A stretch of 64,000 nucleotides of DNA from Bacillus sp. N13C7 (GTDB lineage: Bacteria > Bacillota > Bacilli > Bacillales > Bacillaceae), in the NCBI RefSeq assembly GCF_026790065.1, contig NZ_JALAMO010000004.1, positions 1 through 64,000 on the forward strand, read 5' to 3'. The first letter of the stretch is position 1. Every line of letters begins with the position of its first letter. Position numbers and translations under genes: made by a program. This document shows positions 17,807 to 26,515 of this stretch, piece by piece. Under the pieces are notes generated by a model, which saw nothing but the letters and a program-made list of their open reading frames with translations, had not been told where the DNA came from and made no database searches.

Positions 17807-19174
17807 TTAATCGAATTGAGAAGCCATTTCATCTTTATATCCGAATGCATAGGTTAATAAAAAGCCGGCTGCGTACGAAATAAAGAGTCCGATGATATAT
17901 AGAATGATTTGCGAAGGCAGGACGAGGAAGGAAAGCGGCAGCCCTGAGACACCAATCGCAATGGTGGCTACCTGAAAATAAGCTTGAAATGCGCCGCCGA
18001 TTCCAGCACCTAGGCATGCCGTCAAAAACGGACGGCCAAGTGGGAGCGTGACCCCGAAAATAAGCGGTTCACCAATGCCGAGCAGCCCCGACGGAAGACC
18101 TCCTGCGATTGCTTTTCTCAATGTAGTTTTTTTCGTTTTCATAAAGATGGCAAAGGCCGCGCCTACCTGTCCTGCGCCTCCCATAGCCAAAATAGGGAGC
18201 AGAGGATCATTGCCGATTGAATTGATCAGTTCCATGTGCACTGGCGTCAAGCCTTGATGCAGTCCAGTCACGACGAGAGGAAGGAAGGTTGCGCCCAGAA
18301 TAAAGCCTGCAGCGATACCGCCGATGTCCAAGATGGACAGAAGACCGGATGTAATGGCATCAGAAATGAAGCCGCCTAAAGGCATAAATACGACATAAGT
18401 GACGATTCCGGTGATTAACAGTGAGACGGTTGGGGTGACAATGATATCGAGTGATTGAGGAATAAAACGGCGGATAAATCGTTCAGTGTAAGCAATGAAT
18501 ATAGCTGCGAATAGAACTCCGATCAGACCTCCCCTGCCCGGAAGAAGCTCTTCTCCGAATAAACTGATCTTTGCAATCTCCGGATTTATAATCAAGATCC
18601 CGGCCAGAGCCCCAAGAGCAGGTGTCCCGCCAAATTCTTTCGATGCGTTGATACCGACAAGGATGCCGAGATATGTGAATAACCCTGATCCGATGACTGT
18701 CAGGATAACAGCAATTTGTGATTCTGCAGAGAGCCATCCGGCTTGAATAATTGCTTTGGTAATCCCAGTAATTAAACCGGAAGCGACGAGTGCAGGAATA
18801 AGAGGGATAAAGATGCTGGCAATTTTACGTAAAAAAAGTTTAAAAGGAGTGGCGTTTTTTCGGTTGATATCGGCCTTCTTTTTAGCGGCTGCTTCTTTAA
18901 CATTGACACCCTCTTCTGCTGACACGAGCTTTGAGAAAGCGGCTGTGACATGATTGACGACTCCTGTGCCGAGGATAATTTGTAAGGTTTCAGCCTCAAC
19001 AACCCCTAGTACGCCGTCGAGCTCTCTTAAAGCCTGAACATCTGTTTTACTCCCATCGTAAGGCGTAATACGCAGGCGTGTCATGCAATGCGTATATGAA
19101 GAAATATTGGATTTTCCTCCGCATAGCTCAAGGATTTTCTTTGCGAGATGCTGGTAGTTATTTTCTTTGCTCAT
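17807..19174 (-). CDS. murP: MurNAc-specific PTS permease EIIBC MurP
   Basis: A 455-residue phosphotransferase permease. The N-terminal EIIB domain carries the phosphorylated C30 in THCMTRLRI, and an EIIC domain spans about 110-450. It lacks an EIIA domain and must borrow one, as glucose-family permeases of this type do. It imports MurNAc as MurNAc-6-phosphate, the substrate of MurQ. The ATG at 19174 has GGAGGGG five bases upstream and is preferred over the adjacent TTG. Formerly YbbF. Confidence 0.94.
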   Translation of the reverse strand: MSKENNYQHLAKKILELCGGKSNISSYTHCMTRLRITPYDGSKTDVQALRELDGVLGVVEAETLQIILGTGVVNHVTAAFSKLVSAEEGVNVKEAAAKKKADINRKNATPFKLFLRKIASIFIPLIPALVASGLITGITKAIIQAGWLSAESQIAVILTVIGSGLFTYLGILVGINASKEFGGTPALGALAGILIINPEIAKISLFGEELLPGRGGLIGVLFAAIFIAYTERFIRRFIPQSLDIIVTPTVSLLITGIVTYVVFMPLGGFISDAITSGLLSILDIGGIAAGFILGATFLPLVVTGLHQGLTPVHMELINSIGNDPLLPILAMGGAGQVGAAFAIFMKTKKTTLRKAIAGGLPSGLLGIGEPLIFGVTLPLGRPFLTACLGAGIGGAFQAYFQVATIAIGVSGLPLSFLVLPSQIILYIIGLFISYAAGFLLTYAFGYKDEMASQFD

Positions 19175-19199
19175 CAAAACCCCTCCCCTTCAAGATGCC

Positions 19200-20051
19200 T
19201 TATTTTTTCCGCATAGATTGTATGGCTGCTCTTGTTTTATCAATGTAGCCGGTTGTTTCTTCATATTGCTCGGCTGCCATACCTAGAAACAAAACATCAA
19301 TCATAAAAAGCTGGGCGAGACGGGAGGAAGTGGCTGCACTTCGAAGCAGGGCTTCATTGGAATGTGCTGTGTACAATGGGACATCAGCGAGCGCGGAGAC
19401 GGATGTTTGACTGAATTGTGTGAGGCTGATCGTTGTGATTCCTTTTTCCTTAGCCATGGCGAGCAGTTCAATAATTTCCTGCGTCTCTCCTGAAAATGAA
19501 ATGGCGAATACGATGTCTTCCTTATCCGCGTTTGCGATTAAAGATGCCACAAGATGAGTATCTGTGAATGCAGTTGCTGGTTTATGAATACGAAGCCACT
19601 TTTGCTGGGCGTCCTTGGCAACAATACCGGAAGCGCCGACACCGATAAAATGCACGGTATGAGCTTTGAGAAGCAGAGAAACCGCTCGTTCAAGCTCTTT
19701 GTAGTCCATCAGGTCTGACGTATCCTGAATGGCTTGAATGGCATTTCCGGCCGCTTTTTCAGAAATGGAGGGCAGCGGTTCGTGGGGCGCAATGTCCCGG
19801 TAGCCTTGTAAGGAGGGCTTTGCCAGATCCCCTGCTATTCTCATTTTTAGATCTTGAAAGCCTTTTAGCCCAAGTGATTTGCAGAGTCTGATGACGGCAG
19901 CGTCACTTGAATTGGCTAAGGCGCTGATTTCACTGACAGTGCTTTCGATTGCTTTGTGGGGCTGGGTTAGGATGTAATCTGCAAGTTTACGCTCAGATGG
20001 AGGGAGCTTGTGCTTCATTGATTGGATGATTGCTAATCCGCCTGTTGCCAT
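19200..20051 (-). CDS. murR: MurNAc-6-P-responsive regulator MurR (RpiR family)
   Basis: A 283-residue RpiR-type regulator: N-terminal helix-turn-helix (about 1-78) and a C-terminal SIS domain (about 110-250) that senses a phosphosugar. It controls the mur operon and is presumed to respond to MurNAc-6-P. It lies between murQ and murP in the same operon, 13 bp after murQ. Formerly YbbH. Confidence 0.93.
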   Translation of the reverse strand: MATGGLAIIQSMKHKLPPSERKLADYILTQPHKAIESTVSEISALANSSDAAVIRLCKSLGLKGFQDLKMRIAGDLAKPSLQGYRDIAPHEPLPSISEKAAGNAIQAIQDTSDLMDYKELERAVSLLLKAHTVHFIGVGASGIVAKDAQQKWLRIHKPATAFTDTHLVASLIANADKEDIVFAISFSGETQEIIELLAMAKEKGITTISLTQFSQTSVSALADVPLYTAHSNEALLRSAATSSRLAQLFMIDVLFLGMAAEQYEETTGYIDKTRAAIQSMRKK

Positions 20052-20064
20052 TCTCGGTCTCTCC

Positions 20065-20982
20065 TTATCTTAAATGGTAATATTCGATTGCCGTGTCTAT
20101 AAAACCGTTTGCTTCATCAAGCAATGCCTTAGCCTTTTCCTGATCTGTGCTTGTTTTGAGCATGACGATTGCCGTTTTAACGTGTTGATTGGCTTGTTCT
20201 AATGTGTTTCTTGCTGTGTCGTATGAAGCGTTTGTGAGACTTTGGATGATGCTGATGGCGCGTTCTTTTAATTTTTTGTTGCTGACGTTAACGTCTACCA
20301 TCAAGTTTTCGTAAACCTTGCCGATTTTGACCATGACTGCCGTGGATATCATGTTTAGAATCATTTTATGAGCGGTTGCGGCTTTCATACGTGTTGATCC
20401 TGTAATGGCCTCAGGCCCGACGACAACCTCAATGCTGTGATCCGCATCCTTACTGATGGCGGAGTTTTCATTACAGGTAAGGGCGATGGTATGTGCTCCG
20501 ACTTTGCGGGCGTATGTTAGGGCGCCTGCGGCATAAGGTGTGCGTCCGCTTGCTGCAATGGCAATGACAGTGTCGTTTGGAGTGAGCTGTATGTTTTTTA
20601 GATCCTCAGCTCCGGCTTCTTCACTGTCCTCAATCCCCTCTGCTGCCTGCAAAAATGCGTTGGGGCCTCCAGCCATGATACCGATGACCTGATCTGGGTT
20701 TACGCTGTAGGTGGGAGGACATTCAACGGCATCCATCACACCGAGTCTGCCGCTAGTGCCGGCGCCTGTATATATGAGCCGGCCTCCATTTTGAAACGAG
20801 TCGCAGGCGCAATCTACGGCTATTTTGATATCGGGGAGAACCTGCTGAACGGCGGCTGCGACTTTCATATCTTCGTTGTTGATCATCTTGAGGATGCCGA
20901 GCGTGTTTGCTTTGTGGATTTCTGTTGTTTGGCTATTGCGTGATTCCGTTGTAAGACGGTGAAGATGTAATGGTTCTGACAT
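20065..20982 (-). CDS. murQ: MurNAc-6-phosphate etherase MurQ
   Basis: A 305-residue SIS-domain lyase with the phosphosugar-binding motif [13 protein letters not shown] and a catalytic glutamate in the following helix-rich part. It cleaves the D-lactyl ether of MurNAc-6-P to GlcNAc-6-P and D-lactate, feeding amino-sugar metabolism. The ATG at 20982 follows AGGGGG with seven-base spacing. In-frame codons further upstream would overlap the promoter. First gene of the operon. Formerly YbbI. Confidence 0.95.
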   Translation of the reverse strand: MSEPLHLHRLTTESRNSQTTEIHKANTLGILKMINNEDMKVAAAVQQVLPDIKIAVDCACDSFQNGGRLIYTGAGTSGRLGVMDAVECPPTYSVNPDQVIGIMAGGPNAFLQAAEGIEDSEEAGAEDLKNIQLTPNDTVIAIAASGRTPYAAGALTYARKVGAHTIALTCNENSAISKDADHSIEVVVGPEAITGSTRMKAATAHKMILNMISTAVMVKIGKVYENLMVDVNVSNKKLKERAISIIQSLTNASYDTARNTLEQANQHVKTAIVMLKTSTDQEKAKALLDEANGFIDTAIEYYHLR

Positions 20983-21022
20983 GAGGATGCCCCCTGTTTT
21001 AACATAATATATTTCAATATTC

Positions 21023-21084
21023 AGTATATTCATTTCTGTTATGATATTTCAACTATGTTTTTTCGTTTTTGAAATTTTATTTCA
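21023..21084 (-). promoter_or_regulatory. murQ operon promoter with inverted repeat
   Basis: On the minus strand TTGAAA (21047-21052) and TATACT (21023-21028) are 18 bp apart. A perfect 6-3-6 inverted repeat, TGAAATTTTATTTCA (21070-21084), lies 17 bp upstream of the -35 and is a candidate MurR operator. Confidence 0.5.
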
Positions 21085-21091
21085 TTTGGGC

Positions 21092-21574
21092 CTATAAGAA
21101 ATAATGAAGAATCAGCTGTTCTCCGAGAGGCCCGATTCTTCGCCGGCCTTTATCAAGGAACCCGCTTTTCATATAAAGGTGCTTTGCTCGTGAGTTTAGG
21201 TGATTGACGGCCAAGATGATTTCATCGCACCATGGAAAATAACCGCTCACAAAAGAGGGAAGCTGAAGCATTGCTTTTTTGGCATAGCCTTTTCCGTGAT
21301 GCATAGCATTTAATGACAGGGAACTGAGCAGTAAAGCAAATGGGTTGTTAGAATAGGGAACAAGCGTTTCTTTTGAAGTGTGTAAAATAAAAAAACCGAC
21401 TGGCAGATCGTCTTTTAAGATGACAACCGGATACCGGTCCTGTATGCCAAGGGTCTGAGTCAGCACCTCTTTTGGGAGGGAGGTAAAGCGTTTGTCATCG
21501 TTGGTTAGCGTAAATGATTGAAGCTCCTGCAAGTGTTCAGGCCTATAGAAGGATAAAGAAATGTCTTGAGTCAT
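21092..21574 (-). CDS. ybbJ: GNAT-family N-acetyltransferase YbbJ
   Basis: A 160-residue GNAT acetyltransferase. The acetyl-CoA-binding stretch is near HHGKGYAKKAML, with a typical C-terminal YMKSGFLDKGRR. The substrate is unknown. It follows ybbK by 12 bp, so the two probably form an operon distinct from the mur operon. Confidence 0.82.
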   Translation of the reverse strand: MTQDISLSFYRPEHLQELQSFTLTNDDKRFTSLPKEVLTQTLGIQDRYPVVILKDDLPVGFFILHTSKETLVPYSNNPFALLLSSLSLNAMHHGKGYAKKAMLQLPSFVSGYFPWCDEIILAVNHLNSRAKHLYMKSGFLDKGRRRIGPLGEQLILHYFL

Positions 21575-21586
21575 GTTGTGCCCTCC

Positions 21587-22042
21587 TTACAATATGTCAT
21601 CTAGCTGGTTTTCTGAAATAACGCGGTAGCCCGCTCGTTTTAACAGTGCGGCGGTCACTCCGCTGCCGGTGATTTTTTGGCCGGAGAATGTGCCGTTATA
21701 GATAAACCTGCTTCCGCATGATGGACTGTTTTCTTTTAATATGACGGCAGAGGCATTGATTTCTTTTGCGTAAGCTAATGTTTTCGCGGCGCCTTTTATA
21801 TATAATTCTGTTACATCCTCTCCTGAAGCTGTCACGATTTTCGCGGTTCCATTGAGAACATCCTCGCCGGTGCCTCCGATGATTTCCGCAGGTTCACGGG
21901 GAGTTGAGAAGCCGCCGAGAAGCTCAGGGCAAGCCATGATGGCTTTATTTTCATCGAGAAGTTTTCTGATTTTCTCTGATGCGGCATGAGAGCCGTTGTA
22001 TCTGCATTCAATGCCGCCAAGGCAAGAGCTGACTAGTATCAT
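21587..22042 (-). CDS. ybbK: DUF523 protein YbbK
   Basis: A 151-residue protein that is nearly all DUF523. The conserved cysteines are in SSCLGG with C14 (ECRYNG), in CPELLGG and in ENSPSCGS. The family is linked to sulfur or persulfide chemistry in some organisms, but the function here is unknown. First gene of a two-gene unit with ybbJ. Confidence 0.85.
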   Translation of the reverse strand: MILVSSCLGGIECRYNGSHAASEKIRKLLDENKAIMACPELLGGFSTPREPAEIIGGTGEDVLNGTAKIVTASGEDVTELYIKGAAKTLAYAKEINASAVILKENSPSCGSRFIYNGTFSGQKITGSGVTAALLKRAGYRVISENQLDDIL

Positions 22043-22162
22043 CTTGGTTTCTCCTCTCTTGATTCGCTTGTCTCTATCATAAAAGAAATGATAAATGTTG
22101 GGGGGCTTTTTCAGTTAAAAAAGGAGTTAAAAAGTTTGAAAATAAAAAATTTAATTTTTCTC

Positions 22163-22192
22163 TTTACAAAGGGGTGGTAACCTGTATATAAT
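22163..22192 (+). promoter_or_regulatory. promoter of the tRNA cluster
   Basis: TTTACA (22163-22168) and a perfect TATAAT (22187-22192) are separated by 18 bp, about 30 bp before the first tRNA. Confidence 0.75.
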
Positions 22193-22222
22193 AACTTTTG
22201 TCAGCTCGACGAGAACACAAAC

Positions 22223-22297
22223 GGCCCGTTGGTCAAGCGGTTAAGACACCGCCCTTTCACGGCGGTAACACGGGTTCGAATCCCGTACGGGTCACCA
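22223..22297 (+). tRNA. tRNA-Glu (TTC)
   Basis: The cloverleaf has acceptor GGCCCGT/ACGGGTC, anticodon TTC, a T-loop TTCGAAT and an encoded CCA. Confidence 0.97.
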
Positions 22298-22300
22298 TTT

Positions 22301-22376
22301 GGAGGATTAGCTCAGCTGGGAGAGCATCTGCCTTACAAGCAGAGGGTCGGCGGTTCGAGCCCGTCATCCTCCACCA
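22301..22376 (+). tRNA. tRNA-Val (TAC)
   Basis: The acceptor pairs GGAGGAT with ATCCTCC. The anticodon is TAC (CTTACAA loop), the T-loop is TTCGAGC, and CCA is encoded. Confidence 0.97.
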
Positions 22377-22380
22377 TCTT

Positions 22381-22453
<73 letters not shown>

Positions 22454-22473
22454 CTCTTTTCTTACATGAATAT

Positions 22474-22558
22474 GGAGGGGTAGCGAAGTGGCTAAACGCG
22501 GCGGACTGTAAATCCGCTCCCTCAGGGTTCGGCAGTTCGAATCTGCCCCCCTCCACCA
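22474..22558 (+). tRNA. tRNA-Tyr (GTA)
   Basis: Acceptor GGAGGGG/CCCCTCC, anticodon GTA, the long variable arm of a class II tRNA, and an encoded CCA. Confidence 0.97.
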
Positions 22559-22562
22559 TTAT

Positions 22563-22634
22563 TGGGCTATAGCCAAGCGGTAAGGCAACGGACTTTGACT
22601 CCGTCATGCGTTGGTTCGAATCCAGCTAGCCCAG
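22563..22634 (+). tRNA. tRNA-Gln (TTG)
   Basis: Acceptor TGGGCTA/TAGCCCA, anticodon TTG (CTTTGAC loop). The CCA is not encoded. Confidence 0.97.
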
Positions 22635-22637
22635 TCA

Positions 22638-22669
22638 CAGACACCTTTGATCAAAAGGTGTCTTTTTTT
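22638..22669 (+). terminator. terminator of the tRNA cluster
   Basis: AGACACCTTT and AAAGGTGTCT form a hairpin followed by seven T residues. Confidence 0.92.
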
Positions 22670-22800
22670 CTTTTTAAAATTATTCCAACTTCTAACTGTT
22701 CAGTCTGTATAGTAATTTTAAAAATATGTTAAGGTAGTTTATTCACGAATTACCATCTACACCCTGCCAAAAATTTGATAAACTTATTTTATAAAAAAGT

Positions 22801-22828
22801 TGAAACCTTTTGAAACGAAGCTCGTATA
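22801..22828 (+). promoter_or_regulatory. autoregulatory SigW promoter of sigW-rsiW
   Basis: TGAAAC (22801-22806), 16 bp, then CGTATA (22823-22828). This is a perfect match to the SigW consensus TGAAAC-N16-CGTA, 35 bp before sigW. Confidence 0.92.
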
Positions 22829-22862
22829 CATACAGACCGGTGAAGGCAGAGGTTAGATAAAT

Positions 22863-23426
22863 ATGGAAATGATGATTAAAAAGAGAATTAAGCAAGTCAA
22901 AAAAGGCGACCAAAATGCATTTGCGGACATCGTAGATATTTACAAGGATAAAATTTATCAGCTTTGCTACCGTATGCTTGGCAATGTGCATGAGGCGGAG
23001 GATATTGCACAGGAGGCTTTCATCAGAGCGTACGTTAATATCGACAGTTTTGATATTAACCGGAAATTTTCAACTTGGCTTTATCGAATCGCAACCAATT
23101 TGACCATTGATCGCATTCGCAAAAAGAAGCCTGATTATTACCTCGATGCAGAGGTGGCTGGTACGGAAGGCTTGACGATGTATTCACAAATCGCCGCAGA
23201 TGGGGTTTTGCCTGAAGATGCTGTTGTATCGCTGGAGCTCTCTAACACGATACAGCAGAAAATTTTAAAGCTTCCTGACAAATACAGAACAGTCATCGTA
23301 TTAAAGTATATTGACGAACTCTCACTAGTTGAAATTGGCGAGATTCTGAACATCCCTGTGGGAACTGTAAAAACGCGGATTCACAGAGGCAGAGAGGCTC
23401 TTAGAAAACAATTAAGGGATCTTTAA
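22863..23426 (+). CDS. sigW: ECF sigma factor SigW
   Basis: A 187-residue extracytoplasmic-function sigma factor. Region 2 spans about 15-90 (DKIYQLCYRMLGNVHEAEDIAQEAFIRAY is split around its -10 recognition helix) and region 4 spans about 130-185 (LVEIGEILNIPVGTVKTRIHRGRE). It directs the response to cell-wall antibiotics, alkaline shock and membrane-active agents. It starts at 22863 with a weak AGAGG ribosome site and is followed 13 bp on by its anti-sigma gene. Confidence 0.97.
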   Translation: MEMMIKKRIKQVKKGDQNAFADIVDIYKDKIYQLCYRMLGNVHEAEDIAQEAFIRAYVNIDSFDINRKFSTWLYRIATNLTIDRIRKKKPDYYLDAEVAGTEGLTMYSQIAADGVLPEDAVVSLELSNTIQQKILKLPDKYRTVIVLKYIDELSLVEIGEILNIPVGTVKTRIHRGREALRKQLRDL

Positions 23427-23439
23427 GTGGGGTGATGAA

Positions 23440-24066
23440 ATGGGCTGTCCAGAACAAATTGTGCAGCTTATGCATATGCATCTTGATGGAGATATCCCTC
23501 CAAAAGATGAACAGGTATTAAAGGAACATCTTGAGACATGCGAGAAATGCAAAAAGCATTTTTATGAGATGGAAAAATCCATAGCGCTCGTCCGGAGCAC
23601 ATCGCATGTTGAAGCCCCCGCGAATTTTACCGCTAACGTCATGGCGAAATTGCCTAAGGAGAAGAAAAGAGCTTCTGTGAAAAGATGGTTCAGATCCCAT
23701 CCCGTTATCGCAGCTGCTGCGGTATTCATCATTTTGATGGGCGGAGGTTTTTTAAACAGCTGGCATAATGACCACAATTTCAGCGTGTCCAAGCAGCCGA
23801 ATCTTGTGGTGCATAACAATACTGTGATCGTGCCTGAAGGTGAGACGGTCAAAGGTGATGTCACTGTCAAAAACGGCAAGCTGATTATTAAAGGAAAAAT
23901 AGACGGGGATGTAACCGTCGTAAACGGCGAAAAGTATATGGCCTCTGCTGGACAAGTCACCGGTCAGATTGAAGAAATCAATGAGTTATTCGACTGGACA
24001 TGGTACAAAATGAAGTCTGCGGGGAAAAGTGTACTTAGTGCATTAGATCCGAACGGAAAAGAGTAA
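23440..24066 (+). CDS. rsiW: anti-sigma-W factor RsiW
   Basis: A 208-residue single-pass membrane protein. The N-terminal zinc anti-sigma domain has H30, C34 and C37 (HxxxCxxC), a transmembrane helix spans about 87-108, and a C-terminal extracytoplasmic part follows. It holds SigW inactive until cut by PrsW, RasP and Clp proteases. Its extracytoplasmic region is rich in short VxV repeats (TVKGDVTVKNGKLIIKG). It is co-transcribed with sigW and ends in a terminator that overlaps its stop codon. Confidence 0.96.
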   Translation: MGCPEQIVQLMHMHLDGDIPPKDEQVLKEHLETCEKCKKHFYEMEKSIALVRSTSHVEAPANFTANVMAKLPKEKKRASVKRWFRSHPVIAAAAVFIILMGGGFLNSWHNDHNFSVSKQPNLVVHNNTVIVPEGETVKGDVTVKNGKLIIKGKIDGDVTVVNGEKYMASAGQVTGQIEEINELFDWTWYKMKSAGKSVLSALDPNGKE

Positions 24067-24094
24067 AGCGTATCAGCGCTTTGCTCTTTTTTTT
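24061..24094 (+). terminator. rsiW terminator
   Basis: An imperfect stem, GTAAAGCG / CGCTTTGC, with an eight-T run. It starts inside the last codons of rsiW. Confidence 0.85.
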
Positions 24095-24138
24095 GCGTGC
24101 TGAAAGGGCTGGCACATTTCACTTGCTAAATTGAAATG

Positions 24139-24147
24139 TGGTATAAT
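24139..24147 (+). promoter_or_regulatory. extended -10 promoter of cdaA
   Basis: TGGTATAAT is a full extended -10, 80 bp before cdaA. No clear -35 is seen. Confidence 0.5.
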
Positions 24148-24226
24148 GGGCTCGCTATGTAAAGTACATATGCGTAACACGTAAAACAAACATTACGAAA
24201 TGACTGAATTCTTGGAGGACGAGGAA

Positions 24227-25048
24227 ATGGCTTTTGAGGATATCCCTTTTTTGCAGTACCTCGGCAATGCCGTTGATATTCTCCTTGTTTGGTATGTGAT
24301 ATATAAACTGATTATGGTGATACGCGGCACGAAAGCGGTTCAGCTGTTAAAAGGAATTGTCGTGATCGTGCTTGTCCGTATGGCCAGCCAATATTTGGGC
24401 CTCAGCACACTTCAATGGCTGATGGACCAAGCGATAACATGGGGATTTTTAGCAATTATTATTATCTTTCAGCCTGAGCTGAGAAGAGCGCTTGAACAGC
24501 TTGGCCGCGGCCGCTTTTTTTCAAGGAGCGGCACGCCTGTAGAGGAAGCGCAGCAGAAAACGATTGAGGCCATTGCAAAAGCGATTAATTATATGGCAAA
24601 ACGCCGTATAGGCGCCCTGCTGACCATTGAGCGGGATACCGGAATGGGAGATTATATTGAGACCGGCATCCCATTGAATGCCAAAGTCAGCTCTGAGCTG
24701 CTGATCAATATTTTTATTCCGAACACCCCGCTTCATGACGGTGCGGTGATTATGAAGAATAATGAAATTGCCGCTGCAGCCTGTTATCTGCCGCTTTCGG
24801 AGAGCCCGTTTATTTCAAAAGAACTGGGTACACGGCACAGAGCGGCTGTCGGCATCAGTGAAGTAACGGACAGTTTGACGATTATTGTGTCTGAAGAGAC
24901 CGGCGGCGTCAGTGTGGCGAAGAACGGCGACCTTCACAGAGAGCTGACGGAAGAAGCACTGAAAGAAATGCTTGAAGCCGAGTTTAAGAAAAACACCAGA
25001 GACACTTCTTCTAATCGCTGGTATTGGAGGGGCAAGAAAAATGGATAA
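24227..25048 (+). CDS. cdaA: membrane diadenylate cyclase CdaA
   Basis: A 273-residue protein. Three N-terminal membrane helices (about 12-32, 38-55, 72-82) are followed by a DisA_N catalytic domain with D171-G172-A173 and R203-H204-R205. It makes c-di-AMP from two ATP, the essential second messenger for potassium and osmolyte control. The ATG at 24227 has GGAGG eight bases upstream; an earlier in-frame ATG at 24200 has no ribosome site. It overlaps cdaR by eight bases. Its linkage with cdaR and glmM is conserved in Firmicutes. Confidence 0.95.
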   Translation: MAFEDIPFLQYLGNAVDILLVWYVIYKLIMVIRGTKAVQLLKGIVVIVLVRMASQYLGLSTLQWLMDQAITWGFLAIIIIFQPELRRALEQLGRGRFFSRSGTPVEEAQQKTIEAIAKAINYMAKRRIGALLTIERDTGMGDYIETGIPLNAKVSSELLINIFIPNTPLHDGAVIMKNNEIAAAACYLPLSESPFISKELGTRHRAAVGISEVTDSLTIIVSEETGGVSVAKNGDLHRELTEEALKEMLEAEFKKNTRDTSSNRWYWRGKKNG

Positions 25049-26498
25049 ATTCTTAAACAACCGCTGGGCTGTGAAAATCATTGCGCTGCTTTTCGCGCTC
25101 TTGCTTTATGTGGCGGTTAACAGCAATCAAGCACCGACTCCGAAAAAACCGGGTGAATCTTTCTTTCCGACATCAACAACTGATGAAGCAACACTGACCG
25201 ATATTCCGGTCAAAGCGTATTATGATGACGAAAATTACGTCGTGACAGGTGTACCGCAAACGGTAAATGTCACGATAAAAGGTTCGACAAGCGCCGTGAA
25301 AAAGGCTAGGCAGACCAAGAACTTCGAAATATATGCCGATATGGAACATTTGAAAACCGGCACACATAAGGTCGAGCTTAAGGCCAAAAATGTGTCGGAT
25401 GGGCTGACAATCTCAATCAACCCGTCTGTTACGACAGTAACCATTCAAGAACGGACGACCAAAAGCTTTCCCGTAGAGGTGGAATACTACAATAAAAGCA
25501 AAATGAAAAAAGGCTATTCTCCGGAGCAGCCGATTGTCAGTCCGAAAAATGTGCAGATTACAGGATCTAAAAATGTGATCGATAATATTTCACTTGTCAA
25601 AGCTTCAGTGAACCTGGAAAACGCAGATGAAACGATTGAAAAGGAAGCGAAAGTGACTGTCTATGATAAAGATGGAAACGCGCTTCCTGTCGATGTGGAG
25701 CCCTCGGTCATCAAGATTACCGTCCCGGTGACAAGCCCGAGTAAAAAAGTGCCCTTTAAAATTGAACGGACAGGAAGCCTTCCTGACGGTGTCAGCATAG
25801 CAAATATAGAATCCAGCCCCAGCGAGGTAACAGTTTACGGCTCGCAGGATGTGTTGGATTCTCTTGAATTTATTGACGGCGTCAGCTTAGATTTAAGCAA
25901 GATCACCAAGGATTCCGATATCGAGGCAGATATCCCGCTTCCTGACGGCGTCAAAAAGATCTCTCCGTCAAAAGTGACTTTGCATATTGAAGTGGATAGT
26001 GAAGCGGATCAGAAGTTTGAGAATGTCCCTATTAAGACTGTAGGGCTGGGCAGCTCGCAAAACATTGATTTTCTTGATCCGGAAACACAAGCGATAGACG
26101 TGACAGCTAAAGGCTCTCCCGCCAACATAAAAAAACTGAAAAAATCAGATATTGAATTGTATGTGAATGTTTCAGATTTAGATGACGGTGAGCATAGCGT
26201 GAAGCTTGAAGTAAACGGACCACAGAATGTAACCTGGTCTTTGGGGCAGAAAAACGCCAAAATTAAGCTGACGTCCAAAAAAAGCAATACATCGACTAAT
26301 GATAACAGCAGCAATACATCTGGAAACCAGGATGACACAGATAAGCAGCAAACAAATGATCAAGATAACAAGCAGCAAGAAGATACAACGAACACTGATA
26401 AAGACAGCAATGATCAAAAACAAGACGAAAATAAAGATCAAAACCAAGATCAGGATGAGGACGAATCCACTGCGGATTCACAATCTTCATCGGAATAA
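25041..26498 (+). CDS. cdaR: CdaA regulator CdaR (YbbR domains)
   Basis: A 485-residue membrane-anchored extracellular protein: one N-terminal transmembrane helix (about 8-26), four YbbR beta-domains to about residue 415, and a low-complexity, highly polar tail rich in Asn, Asp, Gln and Lys over the last 70 residues. It binds CdaA and modulates its activity. The start at 25041 has GGAGGGGCAAG upstream inside cdaA. Co-transcribed with cdaA and glmM. Confidence 0.94.
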   Translation: MDKFLNNRWAVKIIALLFALLLYVAVNSNQAPTPKKPGESFFPTSTTDEATLTDIPVKAYYDDENYVVTGVPQTVNVTIKGSTSAVKKARQTKNFEIYADMEHLKTGTHKVELKAKNVSDGLTISINPSVTTVTIQERTTKSFPVEVEYYNKSKMKKGYSPEQPIVSPKNVQITGSKNVIDNISLVKASVNLENADETIEKEAKVTVYDKDGNALPVDVEPSVIKITVPVTSPSKKVPFKIERTGSLPDGVSIANIESSPSEVTVYGSQDVLDSLEFIDGVSLDLSKITKDSDIEADIPLPDGVKKISPSKVTLHIEVDSEADQKFENVPIKTVGLGSSQNIDFLDPETQAIDVTAKGSPANIKKLKKSDIELYVNVSDLDDGEHSVKLEVNGPQNVTWSLGQKNAKIKLTSKKSNTSTNDNSSNTSGNQDDTDKQQTNDQDNKQQEDTTNTDKDSNDQKQDENKDQNQDQDEDESTADSQSSSE

Positions 26499-26515
26499 AA
26501 AGGAGCGATTATAAT

